This document shows positions 53,526 to 64,000 of a stretch of DNA of 64,000 nucleotides, in pieces. The notes under the pieces were generated by a model. That model was given only the letters and a program-made list of their open reading frames with translations. It was not told the origin of the DNA and did no database searches. Both the position numbers and the translations under genes were made by a program. The stretch is from NCBI RefSeq assembly GCF_002575655.3, contig NC_053041.3, forward strand, positions 118,698,318 to 118,762,317. Reading direction: 5' to 3'. The DNA is from Aegilops tauschii subsp. strangulata. Taxonomy: Eukaryota > Streptophyta > Magnoliopsida > Poales > Poaceae. Within the stretch, counting starts at the first letter, position 1. Each line of letters opens with the position of its first letter.

Positions 53526-56500
53526 TCAATTGTGTTGTTGACCTGAAGCTTCCGGATCATCCCTTTCCGCTCCTCCATCTTGTTCCCTGTCCTGGAAGGT
53601 TGATGATGACCAGTCAATGCCACTCAAAGCTTCAAATTCAGCTTCATCATCAATTAATCCAACCGGGTCAACTTCAGGGGCGAAGGTATGCTTACGAATT
53701 GGAGGGATCAGGCTGATCACTTCATAATGTGGCGTTGGAATCCTCCGGTTTTCAGCGTCATAACCCGGATGATACTTGGTAAGATCTGTGTCATTAGCAA
53801 TCAGGGTGGCCACAGGGCGTATTTCCTTAACACAAGTGGTGAAGTCCTCCTATCCAAACGGGGTGCCATCCTCTTTTAGGCTGGGATACCCGATGGCGAT
53901 GTCGGCCGGGTCTAGCTCCGGTAGCCACGCTTTGGCCCGGCTTAATGCAGTTACGGCTCCGGCTCTCGCAGAAGATCGCCTTAGTTCTTTGAACCGCTGA
54001 GGTAGCACGGCAAGCCGTTTCGGTACATCCGCCAAGAGGGTGGGGACTTCATTTGACAAAGCCACTGCAGCTAAGGCACGCTGAGACCCAGTGTAGAGTT
54101 GTTCTACCAGTGTGTACACCGCCTTCAATTTTACCAATATGCTTTGGTCAAGATTGGAGCTCCTGGGGCCTGCATTACAAAGTCAGGTGAGTCGATGACA
54201 ATTGATATACTTGTTAGAAAAGATTCAAATATCTAACACTTGCAGAGTAACTTACCAAAGATTGCTGAGACCATCTGAGATACATGGCATTTTAAGCCGG
54301 ATAACTCGGCGGTTGTTTCTGCAAGAGCCGCCTCAGTTTTCTCAGCCCGGTTGATCAAGGCAATCTTTTCATCAGCCCAGGCCTTCTTCTCTGCTTCAAA
54401 GCCTTTTTTCAGTTTCTCTTGTTCAGATACGCTGAATTCAAACTTGGAGTTGGCTTTTTGGGTTTCAATCTCCTGTGCTTCCAGGCGATTCTTCAAGTCA
54501 GAAATCTCCGATTCAAATTGACTAATGGTGGCCTGTACAAATGCTGGGTTACAATCAGGATTATCATAATGCAACATTAAGTCCCAAGCACTTTGCAAGC
54601 AAAGATACTTGGCACTTGGGGGCTAATGTATGCTGAAGAATTCTGTTTGCAGTGGTGGTTCATTAAAGTAAGTCCCAAGCACTTTGCAGGCAAAGGTACT
54701 TGGCACTTGGGGGCTAATGCATATTGTTGTTCCAAGTACTTCTTGATTAAAACATGATAAGGACCAGTTCAAACATGTTGTTTAAGCCGGCCCTTGGGGG
54801 CTACAGGATAAGCCGGAGTTCTTGTATATATTACCAAGCTGATTTTAAAGTCTAAAGCGTATTTCGTCATAAGCAATAGACTTGGGGGCTGGTATGGTAA
54901 GAATAGAAAAAATACAGAGCAAGAGTTATACCTCATATTTTTGGTGTATCTGCTTCACCATGTCAATTTCCATGTCACGGCTGTTGTGCACTTGGTTCAT
55001 ATAACCAAAGACGATTTCTCCAATACTCAGATGAGTATAATCAGTGACATCCAGCTTAGCCCTGCGGCGTTCCAGAAGTTCTTCTTTGGCAGAGCACTTG
55101 GCCAGCACGGTGGGTCTCCCCGGCTCAACAAAGCCAGACTTGATGATTTCAACATCCGGGTCATCTGTCTTGGCCGGGCTAGGGATCTCTGGGTTCTCAG
55201 AACTATCAATGGCTTGCTCGACAGGCGGGTCAGCAGTAGGCGTTGGAATATCGTGGGCTGGTTCAGGTGGCGGCTCATGAGCGGAGGTGTCAGGAGCAGC
55301 CGTTTTGAGCTCCGGTTCATTTAAGATCGGCTCTTCGGCCGGCTTGTTCTTCTTCGCCCTTTTGCTGGGCTTTACTTGTACGCTGTGTAAAAATCAAAAG
55401 GTTAGTGCAAAAAACATGAGTGAAGATAAGCACAAGATAAGCAAATTATCATTACCCTGGAGCGGTTTTAAAAGTCGGCAAGTTGGACTGCATTGACTCG
55501 CCGGAGGAAGGTGAAGTTTCCTGGTAGTTTGAGTTAGAAGAATTGAGTGGTTCACAAATGAGACCCGCCAAAGGATAAATAGGGTGTAAATCGGAAGTAA
55601 CCTTGTTCCGGCGCTTCTTTGGTGCATTTGGTAAGCCGGAGGAAAGTTCGGCATCCTTGCTGGTCCGGGTTTGCCTCCGGTTCTCATGCATCTGTTGCTT
55701 CGAAAGAAATTGAGGATCTTGATAAGCTAAAGGATGTGAAAATCTTACTTTCCGGGTTATTCTTCGGATTTTCCGTCTTGGCAAAGGCTCGGAGTCGGAG
55801 GAAATAATAGTTACCTCTTCATCCACTGCATGACTTGCTCCTGTGTCCTCCAGATGATAATCAGTGTCAATAAGGTGGTTAAAAAAGGAACCTAAAGAGT
55901 CAAGAGCTACCTCTGACTCAGAGGTATCTTCCAAATGAAGCATATCTGAGGCGCTCGGCTTATTCCCCTTCTTCCGGGCAGCGGCTTTCCTGGTGGCTTT
56001 CTTGGTTTTTCTGGCTTTCTTTGCAGCTTCATGGTCATACTTGACCTTCCAAAATTCGTCATCAGCTTGTGAATTACAACAAAGGTTTTTGAGTAAAGAC
56101 AAAATTGTCAAAGTTGAAGGTAAAAATGCTTAAGTCAAAGACTTACCGCTGGAGCCGGGTTAGCTTTGCAGAAAGGACTTAAACCTACTTTGCCACAATC
56201 TGCCAGGCTCTCATTCAGAAGAGACTTGGTCATATCATCAATGACGTCCTCAGGTAAGTCATCAGGGCTGTGCCGCAGAGGATCATTCTTTTGGCCTGTG
56301 TAATCGCACATCAAGCCGGGGCGACGGCTCAAAGGAATAACCCGCCAGGCAAGCCAAACCCGGACCAGATCAATGCCGTTTAAGCCATTCCGCAGAAGAG
56401 CCTTGACCTTACTCATGGTGGGGGCAAGTGTTTGACGTTCAGCAGGAGACAATTTATCTGGCAAGGGGTGAGTGGACTCGAGGCGCAGGGCGCGAAAGCC

Positions 56501-57049
56501 GGGCAGAGGGTTCTCATTAGCCGGAGAAGTATCTTGACAATAGAACCACGTCTGGTTCCAATCTTTAGGGTGACTCGGCGGTTCGGCATACGGAAAGAGA
56601 CAGTCTCTCCGTCGCTGGATTGGGATTCCACCAAGTTCCAAGCTGGGCCCATTGGCACGTTCATTCTAGCGATTCAAATAAAATAACTCTCTAAAGAGTA
56701 ACAAGCTAGGTTCTTCTCCGAGGTACATCTCACAGAACACTTGACAATTGCAAAAATTTGACACGGAATTTGGCCCGATGTCTTGAGGTCGGAGATCAAA
56801 AAAGTGCAAGACGTCTCTGAAAAACTTTGAGCCGGGTGGAGAAAAGCCCCGGTTCATGAGATCAGTAAAGACGATAACTTCCCCTTCCTTGGGTTGAGGT
56901 TTTCCTTCTGTCAAATCAGGAGCACGATAGGACATGACTTCCTTCTTTGGCAGATAACCAGTCTTCACAAAATCATTAAAGGTGTTATCTGTAACGATGC
57001 ATTTAACCTAGTTACATGTAACGGGTGCTTTGGGAGCCTTGGGCGGCAT
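53526..57049 (-). pseudogene. Antisense multi-exon gene with a Transposase_28-like domain
   Basis: The ATG at 57049 begins MPPKAPKAPVTCN and meets a TAG at once. Then DFVKTGYLPKKEVMSYRAPD, FTDLMNRGFSPPGSKFFRDV, LHFFDLRPQDIGPNSVSNFC and FCEMYLGEEPSLLLFRELFY follow. This is the conserved N-terminal domain of plant 'putative gypsy type transposon' proteins (PF04195). A second TAG follows near 56666; downstream, RRRDCLFPYAEPPSHPKDWN to 56135 is in the same frame. Further exons with GT-AG junctions: about 56073-55452 (Lys-rich AKKARKTKKATRKAAARKK), 55383-54926 (Pro-rich, then KEELLERRRAKLDVTD), 54598-54233 (coiled coil, ISDLKNRLEAQEIETQ), about 54170-53850 and 53813-53526. Two nonsense codons make it a pseudogene here, though both are single-base changes. 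Confidence 0.78.
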
Positions 57050-57810
57050 TATGGAGATGGAAGCCTACAACAAAATAAAAATTTCCGGTTCAAATTTAAG
57101 CCGGAGAGAAATACTTCAATTCATATTCAAAATGGCGGCTTACGAAGGGGCCTAATGGTGTATGGTTAATTATGTCAGATTATTTAAGCCGCCATGAGCA
57201 GTTGAGGTTATCTAAGCCGCTGGGCGCGTTTGAAGTTATCTATTGAGCATCTCAAATTAGAGCCGGTGGTGTGAGCCGCCATGGCTAAGTGGATCTATCA
57301 AGATACAGGCATCGGCTAAGTGTACAAAAACAGGTTTCACAGGACGCAGCAATTAATTTGGATCAAATGGCTGTTCAGAAAAGAAAATATTCTAGACCTA
57401 AAAATCTAGTACAGATGAGCTCGTGAGTTATAATGAGGCCTCTGAACTGGAAAAAGGGATCTACTAAGCGTCTGAAATAGATGCAAAACAACTATCGCAT
57501 GAGTTTAGTATTCCTTTTAGATCAAAAGAAGACGCAATGAAGGAACCACGGAGAAATCTGTGATGAACAGCGAAGAACACAGAGGAACTCGCAAACCCTA
57601 AATGCGGATCTGGGGTGCGGGACGGCAAGGACTTACAGCTGCAGATCTACTGCGGAGGATCGCCGCCATTCTCTGATCGATTCAGGTTGAGGGAGCGGCC
57701 AAGGTCGACGAAGACGAGGTGCTCTACGGCGGCGGAGCTCGAGCAGCAGCGGGGTCGCGAGAGGAAGAAGGGACAGAAAGGGGGAGAGTGAAGAAAGACC
57801 TAAAGTCGTG
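57050..57810 (-). other. Leader and first intron of the antisense gene
   Basis: Between the presumed TATA box (57811-57820) and the ATG at 57049. On the minus strand CCGCAGTAGATCTGCAGCTG|GTAAGT-like sequence near 57640 suggests a first non-coding exon ending in a GT donor, followed by an intron of about 0.5 kb. The first 150 bp downstream of the TATA box are GC-rich, as in grass 5' UTRs. No protein frame. Confidence 0.5.
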
Positions 57811-57820
57811 CCTATTTATA
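57811..57820 (-). promoter_or_regulatory. TATA box of the antisense gene
   Basis: On the minus strand this reads TATAAATAGG, a perfect plant TATA box, followed downstream by the GC-rich leader and exons of the antisense gene. It lies about 285 bp inside the 3' LTR boundary and faces away from it, so it is not the LTR promoter. Confidence 0.65.
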
Positions 57821-58104
57821 AGGAGAAGACTGACAGAGGAGGCGCAAGAAACGAGGAGGCCGAAACATGGTTGTCCAGCTACTCAGACGCCTCGATTCTC
57901 GGGATGGTCATTAAGATAAGGATCCATTGGAATATGATTGAATAAAATATGAATTTAATGGCAGATGACGTCCTGGCGGGTTATCATGAATCCAGAAGAT
58001 GACGTCATGGCGGGTTATAACTTTTACACAGGTAGAAGGCAGAAGACTTTTTCTTAAAGTATTGAAGATTGACATGAACCAGTTCAAATTAATCTGGGGC
58101 CTAA
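57821..58104. other. Upstream region of the antisense gene, ending in the polypurine tract
   Basis: Contains two near-repeats of AGATGACGTC[C/A]TGGCGGGTTAT (near 57962 and 57997), each carrying a TGACGTC core typical of bZIP-bound promoter elements. The end (58090-58104) is the purine-rich tract before the 3' LTR. Confidence 0.5.
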
Positions 58105-58625
58105 TGTTGGGGATATAACTACTAGTGTAACCCGTCCAGGAGGGGCCGGGTTACGCTATGGCGATTCATCATATGAAGCCCAATATCAAGCTTGAAGATG
58201 GCGGTTCAGTTAAGGGCCCAAGACCCAAAGGCGACTTAAGGCCTGTAGTGATAAACCGCCATAAGGGCATAACTTGTATTGTAAGGCAAGATTAACTGGT
58301 CACCGAGCCGGACACTGTTTATGAGCCGGCCGGGACTCTATAAGCCGCTGGGCGTCGACCTCTGTATATAAAGGGACGACCCGGCGGCGGTTTAGGGCAG
58401 GCAACATCAAATCGAGAGCCAGGCATAGCGGATTCGCTCCCTGGTCATCGAAACCCTAACAATTCCACCTCAACTGGATTAGGCTTTTACCTTCACCGCA
58501 AGGAGCCGAACCAGTATAAACCTGCGTGTCCTTTGTTCCGTTTTAACCCCTTTAAGCTTCCTAGTTGCGATGGCTCCACGACCAAGTCCTTTCACGAGGA
58601 CATCTGCCGTGACAATTCCACGACA
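58105..58625 (+). repeat. 3' LTR of the 51600-58625 element
   Basis: 521 bp, TATATAAA at 58365-58372, followed by the target duplication CTCGC. Confidence 0.95.
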
Positions 58626-59222
58626 CTCGCCATCGACCTCCCTGGGTTGTCTCTCTCCAGAGGAGTTGTTGGCCCGACTCTGTACTACTTTAAGAAGCAT
58701 GCCAGACTGCATGTGAGTTCAATGCATGTAATGAAACACAGTGCAAAGTAAAAAAAGATTTTTATTTGGTGTAGCTTACCTACCACCACGTGGACAACCA
58801 AACATGTTCCAAAAGTGTGGCGCGACATGGTGTCATGTCTGGAAACATTTGGTGTGATCTGACATGGAAGCGTACGAGTTTCATGTTTGAAGTTGTTGAA
58901 GATGTGTCTATCGAGCCATGGCCTACTCAAATTCTCAGTTATTTTCCTTTTTCAATTTTTTGCAAAATTATATCATAAGATTCGAACAAGTAGTTCTTGC
59001 AAATGGCAATCGTCATTCGACAGTAGGAGGATTCACACTCTAAAAAGTTATTACTGGCAGTATTCAGTGAACAAGAAAAACGCAAGAAACCTCTTCGCCA
59101 CATTATAGCTAGCCTGCAGGCCAAGATCGCCGCATACATGATTCATAAGCGAGCTATCATGGATCTCGTTGAATGAATGTATTGCTTTACCACACTTTGA
59201 GGGCTTGAACTAGGCATGTGTG

Positions 59223-59248
59223 CCCCCCCCCCCCCCCCCCCCCCCCCC
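59223..59248. repeat. Run of 26 C
   Basis: An uninterrupted homopolymer. Copy A has GCGCGAGGCTCCCC at the same place, so the run is specific to copy C. Its exact length is unreliable in any assembly. Confidence 0.9.
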
Positions 59249-59269
59249 TTTTCATATGCCTGTGTCGTA

Positions 59270-59362
59270 CTCCCTCCATCTCAAAATAACTGTCTCAACT
59301 TTGTACTAGCTCTAATATAAAGTTATAATAAGATTAAGACATTTATTTTAAAACCGAGGGAG
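59270..59362. mobile_element. Stowaway-type MITE, 93 bp
   Basis: The ends CTCCCTCCATCTC and ...AACCGAGGGAG are inverted repeats typical of grass Stowaway MITEs, flanked by TA (59268-59269 and 59363-59364). Copy A has the single-TA empty site, GTCGTAGATTCTAAG, near 9016. Confidence 0.92.
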
Positions 59363-59995
59363 TAGATTCTAAGAGTGGCCGTAAGGAATAAACAAACGCT
59401 CACCAACTATAGCAGGGAATGCGCTGAAACAGAGGGCGGACGAGGGGCAGTGGTGTCCATGCACGGCCACCGTTCACGCCACGCCATCTGCATTAGGTCA
59501 GCTCAGGTGAATAATGACTGTGCGCATTTGAAGGCAGATTCTTCTCCCGTAGCGACCGTTGAGATTGAGAGCATACATAATTTTGTACTACTACACTATT
59601 TCTTCGGATTACCCATGTAGGCAATTGCAAAATGATGAAAGCACGCATCTCAACAGTATCTTCGCAGACAGGCTGTCTTGGTTGCTCATGATGACACACT
59701 TCAAAGTGCAGTAAAAGGAGACCCTGACGCTGCATGAACACACGAGGAAGTACAGATTTGCTAGCGTATGCTAAGCATTCTCAACTCGATGTCTCCTACT
59801 CCCGTATTCTAAGATAGCATTGATCTTGTCTTGCATTGTCTTTTCCCAACGGTAAGTGCTCGGGAGAAAACTATTGATCCTTTTGAACTATATTGAGAAA
59901 ACATAAACACTTAAGCGGTCCTCATCGGTTGTATATATACACACAAGCAAACATTGTTTTTTGCTAGCAGCGGGTAGGTTTCTAGAATTAAATTT

Positions 59996-61281
59996 TTTTC
60001 GAGAAAAGGCGCCGGCCGAGCTCGAGAAGAGCTCGAACCTAGCCCGACTTTGAATTAACAAAGCCATCAACCGGCCAGGATTACAGGGGCACCACAATAC
60101 AAAGAGAAGAATGCGATGCAAAGCGGAAAAAAGATACATAGAGCTAGGCAGAACAGCACAATGGCAACAATGGAGCATCGTTGTCGACGACCAACACTAC
60201 TCCTACGCCAACTAGCCAACTAGGTACTTGGGGGGAGGGACATGCCGTGCAAGCATTGAGCGCCAGCTACATCCATGGCCAAACTTGGGCAACACTTGAG
60301 CTGTCTCCACCATCGCAAAGGGCCACTACCCTTTCACCCAAGGCTCGATGGGTGCCACACCGGCGATCAGCAGAGTGGCTACACATAGCCCAGCTCCAGG
60401 TGACCGAGCTGCCAGAGGAGAAGCAGCCAACGCTGACCCACGAGCAACGGAAGACCATCCAGACGAGAACCAATCCGGCAGCGGCAGCACGGAGCAAGGG
60501 ACGCGAGCTGTCGGACGAAGGCGCGCATCCATGACGAAGACCGAAGAAGAAGAGCAGGACAACCAGGCCGCCATGCTTTGGAGTCGAGACACCAACCGCT
60601 CCACCACCAAGAGCAACTCCCGACCGCCGCCTTCAAGAAGGAACACGCCACCGAGGTGCCGTCGACGCCCAGACCAGGGGAGAAACGGCTTTCACCGGAG
60701 CTCAGGGAGGAGGCGGGAGGGGGAGGGTCCACCCCAAAGCCTCCAAGGAGGAGCTCGGCGTCAAAGACGTCGACTTTGGGGGGCTGCCGCGCCGGCCAAG
60801 GGTTTCCCCCGGAACCACAACCAAACGCCAGATCCGGCCATCCGACACCACGGGACGATCGACGCCACCGCCACGGACCAGCGCCGGCACGGATCGGAGC
60901 AAATCGGGCCGGCACCGAAGCTTCACCATGGAGCCCGGCGGACTGCGAGGGGCCGCCGCTGCGCCATCGACCGTGACCTCCACGCTGCCCACGCTGCCGT
61001 GGGAGGCCACCCACCAGCACCCGCCGGCGCCGCCCGCCGCCGACCAGGGCCGTCGCCCCGGGGCCCGCAGCCCTCCATCCGAGGAGGCGGCGCCAGATCC
61101 CCGCCGCCACCATCATCGGGGACGCGCGCCGAGCGCCGGGCGCCCCTCTGGCAGCGGCGGAGAGGAGGAAGAGGGAGGGGGAACCGCGGTGGCGGCGCTA
61201 GGGTTGCCCCCGAGTCGCCTCAGAGGAGGCGACGCGGGGGGGGGGGGGGGGGGGGGGGAGGGGAGTCGTTTATTTTGTTCT
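59996..61281 (-). mobile_element. GC-rich antisense retroposon (LINE-like 3' end)
   Basis: Flanked by the 15-bp duplication TCTAGAATTAAATTT (59981-59995 and 61282-61296). Copies A and B have the site uninterrupted. Read on the minus strand it ends in CTCGGCCGGCGCCTTTTC and an A-run, like plant LINE tails. The other end carries a run of 22 G at 61237-61258. Both strands are open over long distances only because of the high GC content; I recognise no RT, zf-RVT or other domain, so the family is uncertain. Confidence 0.7.
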
Positions 61282-61560
61282 TCTAGAATTAAATTTGATA
61301 AGACATCTTTGCACAAAAAGGACTTCGTGACTTATGACCTACTCAAATTCTCAGATTTTTTTCTGGATTTCTTTGGCAAAATTACATCTTCAAATTCCTC
61401 CATCTAGTCCTTGTAAATAGAAATTGTCATTCGACGGTAGCAAGATTCACCCCCCTAAAAGAAGTAGAAGGATTCAGTGAAAAGAAAGACGCAACATGCA
61501 AAAAACCTCTTTGCCACATTATATGACATTTTCAACGCAAACTCTCAAACCGCCTACATA

Positions 61561-64000
61561 CATCCGAATTGTACTGTTCGAACAGTGGAAGTCATCCAAC
61601 GCGGGCCTGCATCGATCCGCGGCGCAGTCCGGATGTATTTTCCCCCGCAAACTGAAGATAAACATGGGGGTTTTGCAGGCGTCCGGACACCACCAATGCT
61701 TGCTTTCTGTCCGCCATGGCCCACCCGAACCCCTCCTCCCTCGCCCGAGCGCGTTCCCTTCCGGCGCTAGCTGCCCACATTCATGCTGCTGTAAGGCGCG
61801 CCGCTGTACATTGAAGAGGCCTCACAGCGGACGCGACCTCTCACTACCTCCGCCACTGAAGCGGCACGCCAGCCGAGGGCGCTGCCCACTGCACGCCTGG
61901 CTAAAACCACCTCCTCGTTGTATTCAAAGTTTCAAATGGCTCCATTAAACTCGTGTGGAAGACGATAAACCTACACCGGTCACACGTGTGTTCACGAGCG
62001 GCACCCATTAAACACAGCACTGGGCAAGATCCTCCTGTCCGCCCGCTATTTAAAGGAGGCCAGACGCCGGGCAAGAATCGCACCACTCCGCCGCTTCCCA
62101 TCTCCTCCTTCCACAATTTTCTCCACCCTTTCAATGGCATCTGACGAGCAGGAAGAACAGTTCTCCGGCATAAAAGCCGGCTGGGTGGCCCGCCGAGCCG
62201 GTCGGATACGAGCGATACAGCTCGTTGCTCCACCTCCAAGCTGGACGGAGCAAGTTGCCGCACCAAGCCGGCACGTGGTTGAGCAACTTGCCGCTCCAAG
62301 CCAGCTCTCAGAGGAGTAGCGAGTTGCTATAGGCCGGCACGGGGGAAGGAGGGCATCGTCACTGCCATGGACGACGCCGCATCAGACCACGTCTCCCGTG
62401 GCTGCGACGGGGTAGCGGCCCGCACGTCCGTGTCGATCACCATCATCGAAGAGAAGTAGAACACAAGAGGCTGCCGCGGCTTGGGTCCCGTGAAGGCCAC
62501 CGCCCAGGCGAGGCGACGGCACCATACACAGCCGGTGTCTTGCCCTCTCGCAGGCCACTGTCATTCCCTTACCCAAAAACCAACTTTGGTCCGTGCAGCA
62601 TAGGGACCTTTCCCCTCCGGCTGAAGCATCAGCGGACGGTTCCACTCCGATGAGCGATGGGGAAGCAAGACGACATTTGCGATGAAGTGTTTACCTCCGG
62701 GGCTCACGGGTGCCGGACATGGGGATGACAATGGAGATCTGCCGCGGCCGGGAGTAGACTAGTCAAGGGTATCCATCTCGTCGGAATGGATATCCGCCAG
62801 CGCCGGTCGTAGACTAGTTTTACATTTGTCCGGTATTGTTTTTAGTTTAAAATATGTACAAAATGTAACCGTTTTCGTCCGGTTTGTATGAAATCCGGCA
62901 TGTTTATATAAAATCCGGCCACGTTTGCATGAATTTCATCCTGTTTATTTGTAAAGTGTTTGAAATCTATGCGTGTCTCCTTAATGTATGCGCCATCTAC
63001 GTTTAGCTTAACAACACCCTTGCCATACTTGACTATGAAGACTGCAATAGCCATTCATCGCAAGAAAGAAGATATAATAAGCGCCGAGGGAATATCGGTA
63101 GGGGTATCACCCCCACACAATGCAGGCTTGCACTCCTTCACCACTATTTCGGAGGGCTAGAGAAACTGCATCATTCCACTGAATAACTTGGGAAAGGAGG
63201 TCAAAGTCGCCCCTCCTAGATCCAACCAACTCCTTACCTTAATTGACACACCAATTGCCAAGATTTGAAGAGATCCAACAATATGGTAACACATACCCTC
63301 ACGGGCTCTTCACCAGCGTCAAGTCAGACGTCGTCGAGGTAAGGAGAGGCTGAAGAGATCTTGTTTCAACACGTCATAGCCGCCACCACCTCGTGGATAC
63401 CGCCAGGGAGAAAAACCCAAGCGGGAACAAGAACGAAGAAAAACGAAAACGACGGGTCCCCACTCCTCTGGCTATTGTTGATCCACTAGACTGGAGAGGG
63501 AAGAAGGACCGAGGTGACAGCTTTGAGGAGCCTTGGTGGCGGATAGGGTTAGTGAAAGGGGTTGGTCGTGGTTAATTCATGGATGGACCTTCCATAAATG
63601 GGAGTTGACGAGGCATGAGTAATGGAAATTTGCAAAAAGCTCTTCAACATCACCGCTCATTGAACTTTGCTAAAGGATCTTTAGTGGCTAAATACAAATT
63701 AACTGAGAAAATACAATGAATGTCCACCACAAACTTACTTTATCACCACTAGCAAAATATCATGCGAAGAGAAAAGAATACTGAGTTACTGTGATTATGA
63801 TTTTGCCACTTATAGATCAGGGTACTCCATAATTTCTTAGTTAGTGTTGGATAGGATTAGTGATGGGGTACTAAATGATATTGACCACCCGATCGAGAGA
63901 AATAGAGGTTGTATATTAAATTCCAGGACCGCAAAGAGTTCCCAAAACATTATAGTATGTTAACAACGTAAATATGTAAGCATGGCGTTGCCTTATATGC
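61561..64000. other. Unclassified, probably transposon-derived region
   Basis: Bases 61561-62330 are GC-rich. TTTAAAGGAGGCCAG (near 62052) and the following CT-rich leader and ATG at 62134 (MASDEQEEQFSGIKAGWVAR, open to 62319) look like the start of a transposon-carried gene, but no domain can be named. GCCGGCACGTGG-like and AGCAACTTGCCG-type repeats occur at 62235-62330. Bases 62830-62950 repeat the theme TCCGGTTTGTATGAAATCCGGC three or four times. On the minus strand at about 63010-63054, KYGKGVVKLNVDGAYIKETR resembles the start of a plant LINE-type RNase H (RVT_3) domain. From 63080 to the end I see no gene; simple AT-rich DNA dominates after 63580. Confidence 0.35.

Larger units (their letters stand above)
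51600..58625 (+). mobile_element. Gypsy-like LTR element with an antisense gene, no pol
   Basis: LTRs 51600-52120 and 58105-58625, both 521 bp (TGTT[C/G]GGGATATAACTAC...TTCCACGACA). Target duplication CTCGC (51595-51599 and 58626-58630). Primer-binding site GTTGGCGCCCACCGT directly follows the left LTR, and a purine-rich AATCTGGGGCCTAA precedes the right one, so the element is plus-oriented. TATATAAA boxes are at 51860-51867 and 58365-58372. No protease, RT, RNase H or integrase motif is found in 6 kb. Instead there is a short gag-like frame at the left and a multi-exon gene on the opposite strand. The LTRs are very similar, so the insertion is young. Confidence 0.93.
58626..61560. repeat. 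Duplicated block copy C
   Basis: From about 58697 (AGACTGCATGTGAG) to 59995 this follows copy A (7451-9440), without its two LINE insertions. After the retroposon (59996-61281) it follows copy A again to GGACTTCGTGACT (about 61330), then switches back to sequence like 8032-8220 (CTACTCAAATTCTCAG) until about 61545. No dioxygenase coding sequence is present in this copy. Features inside are listed separately. Confidence 0.82.

Noticed and set aside
60348..61286. Long open frames on both strands (over 240 codons)
   Set aside because: The region is very GC-rich, frames are open on both strands at once, the translations are low-complexity Arg/Pro/Gly/Ala and end in a homopolymer. The insert boundaries show a retroposon. 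No domain supports a gene.

Overview
The window is plant nuclear DNA, most likely from a Triticeae grass (wheat, Aegilops, barley or a relative). This rests on nested Copia LTRs of the Angela/BARE type, Sabrina/WHAM-type Gypsy LTRs, a Maximus-like Sirevirus, Triticeae-style CACTA elements and a gene resembling the grass IDS2/IDS3 dioxygenases. Only one host gene looks potentially functional: a four-exon 2-oxoglutarate/Fe(II) dioxygenase at 28390-29645 (+), 333 residues. A second copy survives only as its 3' half (6197-6704), because a CACTA transposon ends one base before the codon of the first metal-binding histidine.

Layout. 1-6196: right part of CACTA-1, with a degenerate Transposase_24/Ulp1-like gene, an intact 84-codon RNase H1 N-terminal-like reading frame, subterminal repeats and the right terminus. 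6197-9803: copy A of a repeated block (gene fragment plus downstream DNA) carrying two LINE-derived insertions. 9804 to about 26208: CACTA-2, with a hAT-like insertion in its left end and a tnp2 transposase gene split by a 10.2-kb Angela-like Copia element (12821-23024). That Copia element itself contains an oppositely oriented solo LTR (16042-17729). 26209-27480: 5' part of a third CACTA. 28390-51185: copy B of the block, holding the intact gene, two truncated Gypsy pieces (31134-32119 and 32125-34112) and a non-autonomous Gypsy (34979-51058) whose right LTR carries a Sirevirus (40835-49927). 51600-58625: a Gypsy-like element with a multi-exon antisense gene that has its own TATA box. 58626-61560: copy C of the block, with a Stowaway MITE and a GC-rich retroposon. 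61560-64000: mostly unclassified.

Insertion boundaries were set by terminal motifs plus target-site duplications read directly: GTCCG, ATGAT, CACGT, CATAG, CTCGC, CGCCCAGC, TA and LINE-type duplications of 9-15 bp. Several were confirmed because another copy of the block in this window preserves the empty site. This gives a relative order of events: block duplication first, then block-specific LINE, MITE and CACTA insertions, then LTR elements nested into those.

Almost all transposon genes are broken by stops or frameshifts. I found no tRNA, rRNA, CRISPR array or prokaryote-style system. The observations most worth following up are the dioxygenase gene with two apparent GC-AG introns, the long hairpins shared by the CACTA elements, the small open RNase H1-N/membrane reading frame, and the antisense gene inside a Gypsy element.
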